Part shown: positions 1-6,551 of the stretch, in pieces
Layout: each line of letters opens with the position of its first letter
Position numbering within the stretch: position 1 is the stretch's first letter
Source of the DNA: an uncultured Clostridia bacterium
GTDB taxonomy: Bacteria > Bacillota > Clostridia > Christensenellales > DTU072
Reading direction: 5' to 3'
Length of the DNA stretch: 15,869 nt
NCBI GenBank assembly: GCA_934296355.1
Contig: CAKRAY010000022.1
Coordinates: forward strand, 1-15,869
Notes under the pieces: generated by a model
Databases searched by the model: none
Told to the model about the DNA's origin: nothing
Seen by the model: the letters and a program-made list of their open reading frames with translations, nothing else
Position numbers and translations under genes: made by a program

Positions 1-1
1 G

Positions 2-1417
2 ATTATGGGCGGTATAGTAGAAAACACGCGTTCCCGTTTCGGTAGATTCAAGCCTTGGATTTTGATAGGCGCGGTTACGACTTGCGTGGTAATCATACTT
101 TTGTTTTCCGTACCCGCGGACGGCTGGGGTTTTATAGGCCTTTTGGCGGGGATGTATCTGGCGTTCAGTATAACGTACACGATGAACGACATAGCGTATT
201 GGTCGCTCTTACCGCACCTTGCGCGGGACGTGCACGAGAGGAACAGACTTTCTTCGGTTACGCAACTCGTCGTTACGGCGGGCGCGGGACTGGGCTTAAT
301 CGGTATTCCCACGCTTACGACGAACCTCTCGAGGCTGTTAGGCGGTAGCGCGCAAAGCGCGTATATGTGGATTTCCGTATTTTGCGCCGTGGTGATGATG
401 ATTTCTACGTTAATCACGGTGTTCGGCGTGCAAGACCATACGGAAGAAAAGGGCGGAAAAGTGCTGAGCATGCGCGCGCAAGGCGAAAGACTTTCTTTCA
501 AAGATATTTTCCGCGTGCTGAAAAACAACGACCAACTTTTAATCTCCGCGATTATTATGATTATCTATTCGGTAGGAACCGGACTCTCGGGCGGCGTGGT
601 GTCAATGTTCGTTTACTTTAACTACGGTTATAACGGTTTCCTTGCCACTTGTTTCGGCGTGTTCGGCGCGGTTTTGACGGTCGCGTTTACCGCGGTTTTT
701 CCTTGGTTAATGAAAAAACTCGGCAGAACCAAACTTATCGTTTCCGGCGGACTTTTTATAATTTTCGGCTATGCGCTTATGATGTTGTTCGGATTGGTTT
801 TAACGGACGGCTCGCCGATTTTCGAAGTTTTGGGAATGAGCATTACCGCGCGATTATTGATAATGGCTTTCTTTTACGGTATCGCTTGTTTGGGACAGTC
901 GTGCTACTACAATATGATGTTCTTAAATATGTCGAATACGGTAGAATATAACGAGTGGAAAACGGGTAGAAGAGAGGAAAGTTTGATATTCTCCTTACGT
1001 CCGTTTACGGCGAAAATGTCGTCCGCATTACAACAACTTATGGTTATGATCGTGTATCTCGCGATCGGCGTGCTTAGCGTAACCAACGGTATAAGCGAGT
1101 TGGACCGTCAAGCAAGTCAAGGAATAATAACGAACGAGGAAATGCTTATGAAAGTTAACGAATTGCTTGCCGGCGTTTCGGTCGCGAAGAAAAACGCCTT
1201 GCTTATATGTATGTGCGCGATACCTATCGTGTTCATGGCAGCGGCGATGATACTGTATAAGAAGAAGTTCATTATCGACGACGCAACTTACGAAAGAATG
1301 AAAGCGGAAATAGCCGCGCGCGGACAATCGGCGCAAGAAAACGCGCCCGAAGAGCAAGAAAGCGAAGAATACGAGCAAGCGGCGTGCGCCGAAGCGGAAC
1401 CGTCGGGAGAAAAATAA
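2..1417 (+). CDS. GPH-family sugar:cation symporter (MFS superfamily), 5' partial
   Basis: Inner-membrane permease that probably imports a beta-glycoside or pentoside together with H+ or Na+. The reading frame is open from base 2, and the first visible residues (IMGGIVENTRSRFGRFKPW) match the conserved loop after transmembrane helix 2 of glycoside-pentoside-hexuronide transporters (D-x-x-M-G-x-x-x-x-x-T-x-x-x-x-G-R-F-R/K-P-W). The true start therefore lies upstream of the window and roughly two helices are missing; the ATG at 5 is internal. About ten hydrophobic segments follow, beginning at about residue 18 counted from that ATG, and the protein ends in an acidic, Glu/Ala-rich cytoplasmic tail. 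The stop TAA (1415-1417) shares one base with the ATG of the GH3 gene, so the two are translationally coupled. Their pairing suggests uptake of an oligosaccharide that the glycosidase then cleaves inside the cell. The family is clear; the substrate is inferred from the neighbour only. Confidence 0.9.
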   Translation: MMGGIVENTRSRFGRFKPWILIGAVTTCVVIILLFSVPADGWGFIGLLAGMYLAFSITYTMNDIAYWSLLPHLARDVHERNRLSSVTQLVVTAGAGLGLIGIPTLTTNLSRLLGGSAQSAYMWISVFCAVVMMISTLITVFGVQDHTEEKGGKVLSMRAQGERLSFKDIFRVLKNNDQLLISAIIMIIYSVGTGLSGGVVSMFVYFNYGYNGFLATCFGVFGAVLTVAFTAVFPWLMKKLGRTKLIVSGGLFIIFGYALMMLFGLVLTDGSPIFEVLGMSITARLLIMAFFYGIACLGQSCYYNMMFLNMSNTVEYNEWKTGRREESLIFSLRPFTAKMSSALQQLMVMIVYLAIGVLSVTNGISELDRQASQGIITNEEMLMKVNELLAGVSVAKKNALLICMCAIPIVFMAAAMILYKKKFIIDDATYERMKAEIAARGQSAQENAPEEQESEEYEQAACAEAEPSGEK

Positions 1418-3858
1418 TGAAAAGATTATTCGTTAAATTACAACAAAAAGCGGTCGCCTTAGTAACGGGTATGCTCGCGCAAGGAACGTCGAATAACATA
1501 AGCGGAGATAAAACGTTGCCTTTAAGGAACGCGGAGATTTGCGGAAAAGCGGCGGCGGAAGGCATAGTGCTTTTGCGTAACGACGGAACGTTACCGCTTG
1601 ATTACGGCGCCCGAATAGCCTTGTTCGGACGCTGCAACTACGATTTCTTTTTCGTAGGGTACGGTAGCGGCGGAGAAGTACACTCGCCCGAAAGAGTATC
1701 TTTATCCGACGCGCTTAAAGAGAGAGGGAGCGTTATCGACAAAGGCGTAGATTCTTTTTACGAATCGTGGCGATACAAAAATCCCGCGAGCGAGGGCTTT
1801 TGGGGGTTCTGGCCGTATTCGCACCCCGAAGCGGTAATTCCCGAAAAGGTACTGCGCCGCGCGCAAACGACCGACGACGTGGCGATTATTACGATCGGTA
1901 GAGCGTCGGGCGAAGATAGAGAGAACAAACTGAAAAAGGGAAGTTTTTATCTGACCGACAAGGAGCGAAAACTTATAAAGAGCGTAACCGAAAGTTTTTC
2001 CAAAACGGTGCTTATCCTCGACGTGGGCAACGTCATAGATTTGTCTTTTATCGACGAGTTCGATTTTTCGGCGGTACTGTTATGTTGGCTCGGCGGAATG
2101 GAAAGCGGCAGGGCGATTACGAGAGTGCTTTACGGCGAAGAAAATCCGTCGGGTAAACTCGTAAGCACCGTTGCGAAAACGTACGAAGACTATCCGTCGA
2201 AGGCATACTTTGGCAATAAAAAATATAACGAATACGTCGAAGACGTTTTCGTGGGATATAGGTATTTTGAAACTTTTGCGAAAAATCGCGTGATGTTTCC
2301 GTTCGGATACGGACTGAGTTATACTTCGTTTAAGATAAAAAATACCGAATTTTCTTTTGACGGCAACGTTGCGAAAATCGCTTTTTCGGTAAAAAACACG
2401 GGAGAGCGCGCCGGTAAAGAAGTAGCGCAAATTTACGTTTCTCAGCCGAACGGAAAACTCGGAAAACCGGATAGACAACTTGTTTTTTACAAAAAAACGC
2501 CTTTACTTAAACCGGGCGAAAGCGTGAATTTCGAGTGCGTTATAAACAAATACGAAATTTCTTCTTACGACGATAGCGGCGCGAGCGGAAATCGTTTTTG
2601 TTACGTGGCGGAAGAGGGCGAGTACGCCTTTTATATCGGCAACAACGTAAAAGAAGCGGTTAAGTGCGGTTCGTTTGTTTTGGAGAAGACCGAAATTATC
2701 GAAAGATTGGAGCAGATTTGTCCGCCGAAAGAGAATTTTAAGAGAATCAAGGCGGTTCTACACGGCGGCGAAAAGCGGATAGCGTACGAAGACGCGCCGC
2801 CGAAAGCCTTCGAATTAAGGGAGAGAATTTTATCGAGAATCGAGCGTGACGTACCGTTTAGCGGCGATAAGGGATATAAGTTAATCGACGTAAAAAACGG
2901 CAAAATATCGTTTAATGAGTTTATCGCGCAACTTACCGACGAAGAACTGGCGAGACTTACGATAGGGGACGTGAAAATGAACTCTCCGCTCGGCGCGGCG
3001 GGCAATGCGGGCGCGTTCGGAGGGGTTTGCGAAGAATTGAGAGCCAAGGGTATACCGCCGGTAATTACGACCGACGGACCCGCCGGAATAAGACTTGCGC
3101 GTTACGCCACGTTAATGCCTTGCGGTACTTGCCTCGCTTCTACTTGGAACGACGATTTAGTGCAAGAACTCACTTCGCTCGTAGCCGAAGAAATGCGTGC
3201 GCTCGGCAGCGACGTTTTGCTTGCGCCGGGTATGAATATTCATAGAAATCCGCTTTGCGGAAGGAACTTCGAGTATTTTTCCGAAGACCCGTATTTGTCG
3301 GGAAAAATCGCCGCGGCGTACGTTAAGGGAATTCAGAGCGGCGGACTGAGCGCGTGTCCGAAACATTTTGCGTGCAACAATCAAGAAACGAATCGTACGC
3401 GCAACGATTCGAGAGTTTCCGAGCGGGCGCTTAGAGAAATTTACCTCAAAGGTTTTGAAATTTGCGTTAAAGAATCCTTGCCACTGAACGTGATGACGTC
3501 TTATAATAAGATAAACGGAGTATGGAGCCATTACAACTACGACCTTTGCGCTACCGCGCTTAGAAAAGAGTGGGGGTACGAAGGAAACGTAATGACCGAT
3601 TGGTGGATGCGAAGAAGCGCGAGTCCGGAATTCGACAACGTAGAAGACAACGCGTACAGAGTGCGCGCGCAAGCGGACGTGCTTATGCCGGGCGCAATTA
3701 ACTATTCGAGCGGAGAGATAGGCGATTCTATAAAAAGGTCTCTCGCCATGGGCGGGTTAAAGCGCGCCGAACTCGTTACCGCAGCCAAACACATACTTCG
3801 CATGGCTATGAATTTTTGCGAAAAAGGACGTTTGGCGGAAGATGAAGAAAAAAAGTAA
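1417..3858 (+). CDS. GH3 beta-glucosidase with circularly permuted domain order
   Basis: Retaining exo-acting beta-glycosidase, 813 aa, probably hydrolysing cello-oligosaccharides or similar beta-glucosides in the cytoplasm; no convincing signal peptide is seen. The domain order is inverted compared with most GH3 enzymes. The alpha/beta sandwich (GH3_C) comes first (about residues 40-270, starting AAEGIVLLRNDGTLPL), then a fibronectin-III-like domain (about 290-410, with FPFGYGLSYTSF), then the catalytic TIM barrel (about 495-805). The nucleophile is Asp728 in VMTDWW; Lys649-His650 in CPKHF and Asp553 in TDGPAGIRL line the -1 site. Glu166 in GRASGEDREN is the likely acid/base. The same inverted order is known from Butyrivibrio and Ruminococcus enzymes. 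The ATG at 1417 is chosen over the one at 1384 because GGGAGA (1405-1410) sits 6 nt upstream and overlaps the symporter stop. The last 17 nt overlap the next gene. Confidence 0.95.
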   Translation: MKRLFVKLQQKAVALVTGMLAQGTSNNISGDKTLPLRNAEICGKAAAEGIVLLRNDGTLPLDYGARIALFGRCNYDFFFVGYGSGGEVHSPERVSLSDALKERGSVIDKGVDSFYESWRYKNPASEGFWGFWPYSHPEAVIPEKVLRRAQTTDDVAIITIGRASGEDRENKLKKGSFYLTDKERKLIKSVTESFSKTVLILDVGNVIDLSFIDEFDFSAVLLCWLGGMESGRAITRVLYGEENPSGKLVSTVAKTYEDYPSKAYFGNKKYNEYVEDVFVGYRYFETFAKNRVMFPFGYGLSYTSFKIKNTEFSFDGNVAKIAFSVKNTGERAGKEVAQIYVSQPNGKLGKPDRQLVFYKKTPLLKPGESVNFECVINKYEISSYDDSGASGNRFCYVAEEGEYAFYIGNNVKEAVKCGSFVLEKTEIIERLEQICPPKENFKRIKAVLHGGEKRIAYEDAPPKAFELRERILSRIERDVPFSGDKGYKLIDVKNGKISFNEFIAQLTDEELARLTIGDVKMNSPLGAAGNAGAFGGVCEELRAKGIPPVITTDGPAGIRLARYATLMPCGTCLASTWNDDLVQELTSLVAEEMRALGSDVLLAPGMNIHRNPLCGRNFEYFSEDPYLSGKIAAAYVKGIQSGGLSACPKHFACNNQETNRTRNDSRVSERALREIYLKGFEICVKESLPLNVMTSYNKINGVWSHYNYDLCATALRKEWGYEGNVMTDWWMRRSASPEFDNVEDNAYRVRAQADVLMPGAINYSSGEIGDSIKRSLAMGGLKRAELVTAAKHILRMAMNFCEKGRLAEDEEKK

Positions 3859-4672
3859 AAAAATCGGCAAAGTTTCCGAGCTAATGTGGGTCTTGGGGAT
3901 TTTGCTTGTAGCAATCGGAGTGGCGCTATGTAAAAAAGCCGATTTAGGCGTTTCTATGATAGCCGCTCCGACTTTTATTATTCAAGAAGCGATTTATCCG
4001 TTGTGGAACGGTTTTACCGCCGGTACCGTAGAGTACATGGTGCAAGGCGTAATACTGATAATACTGTGTTTGGCTATCCGAAAGTTCAATTGGAGATACC
4101 TATTAGCCTTTGTCGTGGCGGTAATCTACGGTTATGCGCTCGACCTTTGGATGATTGTTTTCGGAAAAGAACCGTTTACCGAAGTGTACCTTAGATGGAT
4201 AATGCTGTTAATCGGCGACGTATGCGTAGCGGCGGGCGTGGCGTGCTTTTTCCGCACCTATATGCCGCTCGAAGTACCCGAGTTGTTCGTAGCGGAGTTT
4301 GCGAAGAGATATAACTTTAAGGTAAATAAAACCAAACTCGTGTACGACCTTACTTGTCTGGCGGTTTCGAGCGTATTGGCTCTGACGCTGTTCGGCGACG
4401 CGAAAACGTTCGATTGGAGTAAAATCGCCGAGCAAAGTTATCATTCTATCGGCTTAGGCACGGTGGTTACGACGTTTATTAACGCCCCGATAATCACGTT
4501 TTTCGGTAAGATTTTAGACAAGATTTTCGTATACACGCCGCTGTTTCCCAAATTGGAAAAGGCTCTTTCTTGCGATAAGAAAAACAACGTAAAAAAGGAA
4601 ACGCCCGCGATGGACGAAACTTCTCCCGCCGATTCCGCTTCGCCCTCCGACTCAGACGATTCGTCCAAATAA
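3842..4672 (+). CDS. DUF6198/YczE-like multi-pass membrane protein
   Basis: Integral membrane protein of 276 aa and unknown function. A lysine-rich N-terminus (MKKKSKKIGK) is followed by a first helix with the motif G-x-x-L-x-x-x-G-V-A-L-x-x-K-A-x-L-G-V-S, typical of the YczE/YitT/DUF6198 group. About six or seven hydrophobic segments can be seen up to about residue 225. The C-terminus is a hydrophilic tail rich in Ser, Asp and Pro (TSPADSASPSDSDDSSK), probably cytoplasmic and disordered. The ATG at 3842 overlaps the GH3 gene by 17 nt, which argues for coupling, though its ribosome binding site is weak (GGCGGAAG directly upstream). ATG 3884 is an alternative start that would drop the basic leader. 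It is the last gene of the sugar-utilisation operon; a transport accessory role is possible but nothing in the sequence proves it. Confidence 0.7.
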   Translation: MKKKSKKIGKVSELMWVLGILLVAIGVALCKKADLGVSMIAAPTFIIQEAIYPLWNGFTAGTVEYMVQGVILIILCLAIRKFNWRYLLAFVVAVIYGYALDLWMIVFGKEPFTEVYLRWIMLLIGDVCVAAGVACFFRTYMPLEVPELFVAEFAKRYNFKVNKTKLVYDLTCLAVSSVLALTLFGDAKTFDWSKIAEQSYHSIGLGTVVTTFINAPIITFFGKILDKIFVYTPLFPKLEKALSCDKKNNVKKETPAMDETSPADSASPSDSDDSSK

Positions 4673-4755
4673 CGAAGTTTTCCGTCCGAAAAACGGTTAA
4701 ACGAAACAAACGCCGCAATGTGGCAAGACAATATAATAAATCATCGATAATTGAC

Positions 4756-4784
4756 TTGATTTTTTCACAAAAAGCGGCTATAAT
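4756..4784 (+). promoter_or_regulatory. Sigma-A-type promoter upstream of tRNA-Arg
   Basis: TTGATT (4756-4761), a 17-bp spacer and a perfect TATAAT (4779-4784). Transcription would begin near 4791, about 70 nt upstream of the mature tRNA, leaving a leader to be trimmed. Confidence 0.65.
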
Positions 4785-4860
4785 CATTATGCTTGAAAAA
4801 GTCACAAACGTGTTGTTTCCGTAGATTTTTCAGGCAAATTGAGTAGAATATAACGTATCT

Positions 4861-4938
4861 GTCGAATTAGCTCAGTTGGATACGAGCGTTCGCCTCCTAA
4901 GCGAAAGGCCCCCGGTTCGAGCCCGGGATTCGACGCCA
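4861..4938 (+). tRNA. tRNA-Arg (anticodon CCT, reads AGG)
   Basis: A complete cloverleaf can be folded by eye. Acceptor GTCGAAT (4861-4867) pairs with ATTCGAC (4928-4934); D stem GCTC/GAGC (4870-4873, 4884-4887); anticodon stem TTCGC/GCGAA around loop CTCCTAA (4894-4900) with anticodon CCT at 4896-4898; T stem CCCGG/CCGGG around TTCGAGC (4916-4922). The discriminator base is G4935 and CCA is encoded (4936-4938). It separates the host-like sugar operon from the A+T-rich island. tRNA-Arg(CCT) genes are frequent integration sites for mobile elements, but no duplicated 3' end was found in this window. Confidence 0.97.
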
Positions 4939-4947
4939 TTTCCGTTG

Positions 4948-4984
4948 GGAATCGTATCGGTCGGTGCGATTCCTTTTATTTTTG
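4948..4984 (+). terminator. Intrinsic terminator of the tRNA-Arg unit
   Basis: Perfect 7-bp stem GGAATCG (4948-4954) / CGATTCC (4967-4973) around a 12-nt loop, followed directly by TTTTATTTTT. It begins 10 nt after the encoded CCA. Confidence 0.8.
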
Positions 4985-5061
4985 CCCAAAGAAAATTGTC
5001 AAATGAAGTGCAACGCTTGTAGTGTTTGTAATTCTTGTTCAAACAAACTGGTGCGCTTGGT

Positions 5062-5090
5062 TTGATAAATCGCCGTTAAATTCAGATAAT
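5062..5090 (+). promoter_or_regulatory. Possible promoter in the tRNA-island gap
   Basis: TTGATA (5062-5067), a 17-bp spacer and GATAAT (5085-5090). The predicted start near 5097 lies just before the long hairpin at 5111-5149 and the tiny ORF with a perfect Shine-Dalgarno. Seen only as a consensus match. Confidence 0.35.
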
Positions 5091-5110
5091 GTTTACAGTG
5101 AATTTAGTTC

Positions 5111-5149
5111 GTGTGGCGTGTGCTTATTCAAGACAAGCACACGCCACAC
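5111..5149. repeat. Perfect 15-bp inverted repeat (stable hairpin)
   Basis: GTGTGGCGTGTGCTT (5111-5125) and its exact reverse complement (5135-5149) enclose a 9-nt loop. The 3' side is not followed by a T-run, so it is not a classical terminator. Eight nt downstream comes AGGAGG and an 8-codon ORF. The 4985-5342 stretch holds no other convincing gene; a 70-codon open frame at 5022-5234 runs straight through the hairpin and has no ribosome binding site. Confidence 0.85.
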
Positions 5150-5169
5150 AGCCATTAGGAGGTTAAAGA

Positions 5170-5196
5170 ATGGTTTTAGGTGGGGTAAAAAAGTAG
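5170..5196 (+). CDS. Possible 8-aa leader peptide ORF (MVLGGVKK)
   Basis: ATG (5170) to TAG (5194-5196) encodes MVLGGVKK. It is worth listing only because a perfect AGGAGG (5157-5162) sits 7 nt upstream, the strongest ribosome binding site in the intergenic stretch, and because it follows a perfect hairpin and a promoter-like element (5062-5090). It may be a leader peptide, or the surviving 5' end of a gene whose body was lost. No terminator follows. Function unknown. Confidence 0.2.
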   Translation: MVLGGVKK

Positions 5197-5342
5197 TAAG
5201 TTTTTTGTCGAATTATGACAGGCGGTTGGCATAATAATTATGGTATTTTAGAAAGTAATCGGTCGTGTCCCATTTTTGGGGCATAGCAGTTGGTATTATA
5301 AAAATCAGCAATCAAATCTCTGATTCGCACACATAATACGGA

Positions 5343-5370
5343 TTGATTTTTCTGTAAAAAGTGCTATAAT
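5343..5370 (+). promoter_or_regulatory. Main promoter of the defence-like operon
   Basis: TTGATT (5343-5348), a 16-bp spacer and an extended -10 TGCTATAAT (TATAAT at 5365-5370). The start would be near 5377, giving a leader of about 27 nt before the XRE gene. No comparable promoter is seen before the next three genes, which overlap or nearly touch, so this probably drives all four. Confidence 0.75.
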
Positions 5371-5372
5371 AG

Positions 5373-5389
5373 TTGCAACGTCCTTGCAA
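5373..5389. promoter_or_regulatory. Possible operator: two TTGCAA palindromes
   Basis: TTGCAA at 5373-5378 and again at 5384-5389, each self-palindromic, with centres 11 bp apart (about one helical turn). They cover the predicted transcription start directly before an XRE regulator gene, the usual place for autoregulation by controller (C) proteins of restriction systems. Binding is inferred. Confidence 0.35.
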
Positions 5390-5403
5390 AGAGGTTGAAC
5401 TTT

Positions 5404-5598
5404 ATGGAATTTAAGGATCAAATCAAACACGCCAGAGAAACAGTACACATGAGCCAACAAGAATTTGCAGCTGCAATTGGCGTCGCACATTCTTCACTGA
5501 ATCGTTGGGAATTAGGTGTTCGCAAACCCACCTATGCACTTCAACGTAAGTTCTATGACTACTGCAAAAACAACGGCATTACATTTGAGGGGAAATAA
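5404..5598 (+). CDS. Small XRE-family helix-turn-helix regulator
   Basis: DNA-binding protein of 64 aa made of little more than one Cro/C1-type HTH. The helices read from FKDQIKHARETVHMSQQEFA (residues 3-22) to the recognition helix around GVAHSSLNRWELGVRKPT, with the family signature S-Q-x-E-F-A and R-W-E-x-G-x-R-x-P. ATG 5404 is preferred to the TTG at 5395 because AAGAGG (5389-5394) is 9 nt before the ATG and abuts the TTG. The stop TAA (5596-5598) overlaps the next ATG by one base. Size, first position in a restriction-type operon and a palindrome pair at its own promoter fit a controller protein that times expression of the system. The DNA target is unknown. Confidence 0.88.
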   Translation: MEFKDQIKHARETVHMSQQEFAAAIGVAHSSLNRWELGVRKPTYALQRKFYDYCKNNGITFEGK

Positions 5599-6549
5599 TG
5601 TACGATAGTATCGACATAAAAGAAACAAATATTTATAAGCTTGACAGTCGGCTTCTTGAAATCTTGCTTACAGACCGTTCGTCCAAAAAGAATTTAATTT
5701 GGGCGACAGATAACTATGCGTCGAGAGGCTTTGGATTTCAATCCTTCGATCACATAACTGTCAATGCAATAATCGGACGCAATGGCAGCGTTATAAAGCC
5801 GCGTGTTGAAAAATCAAAAAAAGAACAAGCATCACGAGTTAAAGACAAAGCCGAGGTTTTTACCCCGTCATGGATTTGTAATGCGCAAAATAACCTTATA
5901 GATAATGCTTGGTTTGGAAAAGGAAATGTATTCAACACCGAAATGGATAAAGGATGGATTATTAATCATGAGAGAATAACTTTCCCCGACGGAAAATCAT
6001 GGCAAGACTACATTAAAGAAAATCGCCTTGAGATAACCTGCGGAGAAGCCCCTTATCTTGTCAGTCGTTATGATACCGTAAACGGCAAAGAAATATCCAT
6101 TAAAGAAAGAATCGGTTTGTTGGATAGAAAACTCCGCATTGTTTCTGAAAATGTTGATAGTGAACCAGAATGGATTGAATGGACAAAAATTGCATTCAAA
6201 AGTGTCTATGGATTCGATTGGCAAGGCGACAATGTTCTGCTTGCCCGTGAAAATCTATTACGCACTTTTATTGACTACTACACCGATAAATTCGGACTCT
6301 CTCCCATCACTGAATATCTCATCGACTTGGAATATTTGGCAAATGGACGGTTTGAAATATGTGATTCCTAACAGTTGCAAACCTGTCCCAAAGCTTCAAA
6401 TGTCAATCTTCGAGGACGAAGAAGAATGTAAAAAATGTCCGGGATGTGCAAATAACGACAATAGCAAACATACAGGCATATACTGCGTTATAAAAGATTG
6501 GGAAAAAGGAAGAAATGTCAAATTTGTTTCTTTAATAAGGGGAAAATGA
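5598..6549 (+). pseudogene. 'Restriction endonuclease subunit M' (N-terminal MTase half), frameshifted
   Basis: Adenine-methyltransferase half gene, interrupted as read. Frame 1 (5598-6371, 257 codons) carries motif X (EVFTPSWIC, F88-T-P90), an SAM-binding motif I variant (LEITCGEAPYL, E145 to Y153) and YGFDWQGDNVLLARENLL near residue 209. At about 6297-6335 the family sequence jumps to the +1 frame: WNIWQMDGLKYVIPNSC and a Cys/His-rich end (CKKCPGC...KHTGIYC...KDW) are encoded there up to the TGA at 6547-6549. In frame 1 the same stretch gives unrelated residues and stops at 6371. No long homopolymer marks the spot, so this is either a real indel or a sequencing error. GAGGGG (5587-5592) is a good ribosome binding site. 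There is no NPPY motif here; motif IV lies in the next protein. Confidence 0.8.
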
Positions 6550-6551
6550 AA

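Noticed and set aside
4673..4720. Terminator after the DUF6198 gene
   Set aside because: Only 4-5 bp stems (CCGT/ACGG or TTTTC/GAAAA) without a T-run; no convincing terminator seen.
5201..5220. TGTCGAA (5206-5212) as a Spo0A box
   Set aside because: It matches the 7-bp consensus, but such a short motif is expected by chance and no sporulation gene follows.
5022..5234. 70-codon open frame in the gap after the tRNA
   Set aside because: It runs through the perfect hairpin, has no ribosome binding site and gives a Cys/Arg/Ser-rich product without family resemblance.
5268..5285. GTCCCATTTTTGGGGC as an insertion-sequence end
   Set aside because: A short imperfect palindrome, without a partner elsewhere in the window and without a transposase.
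6360..6375. Programmed +1 frameshift at TCC-TAA near the end of the first M frame
   Set aside because: A shift here would keep unrelated residues before it and skip the conserved WNIWQMDGLKYVIP block, which lies upstream in the other frame. A DNA-level indel before about 6330 explains the data better.
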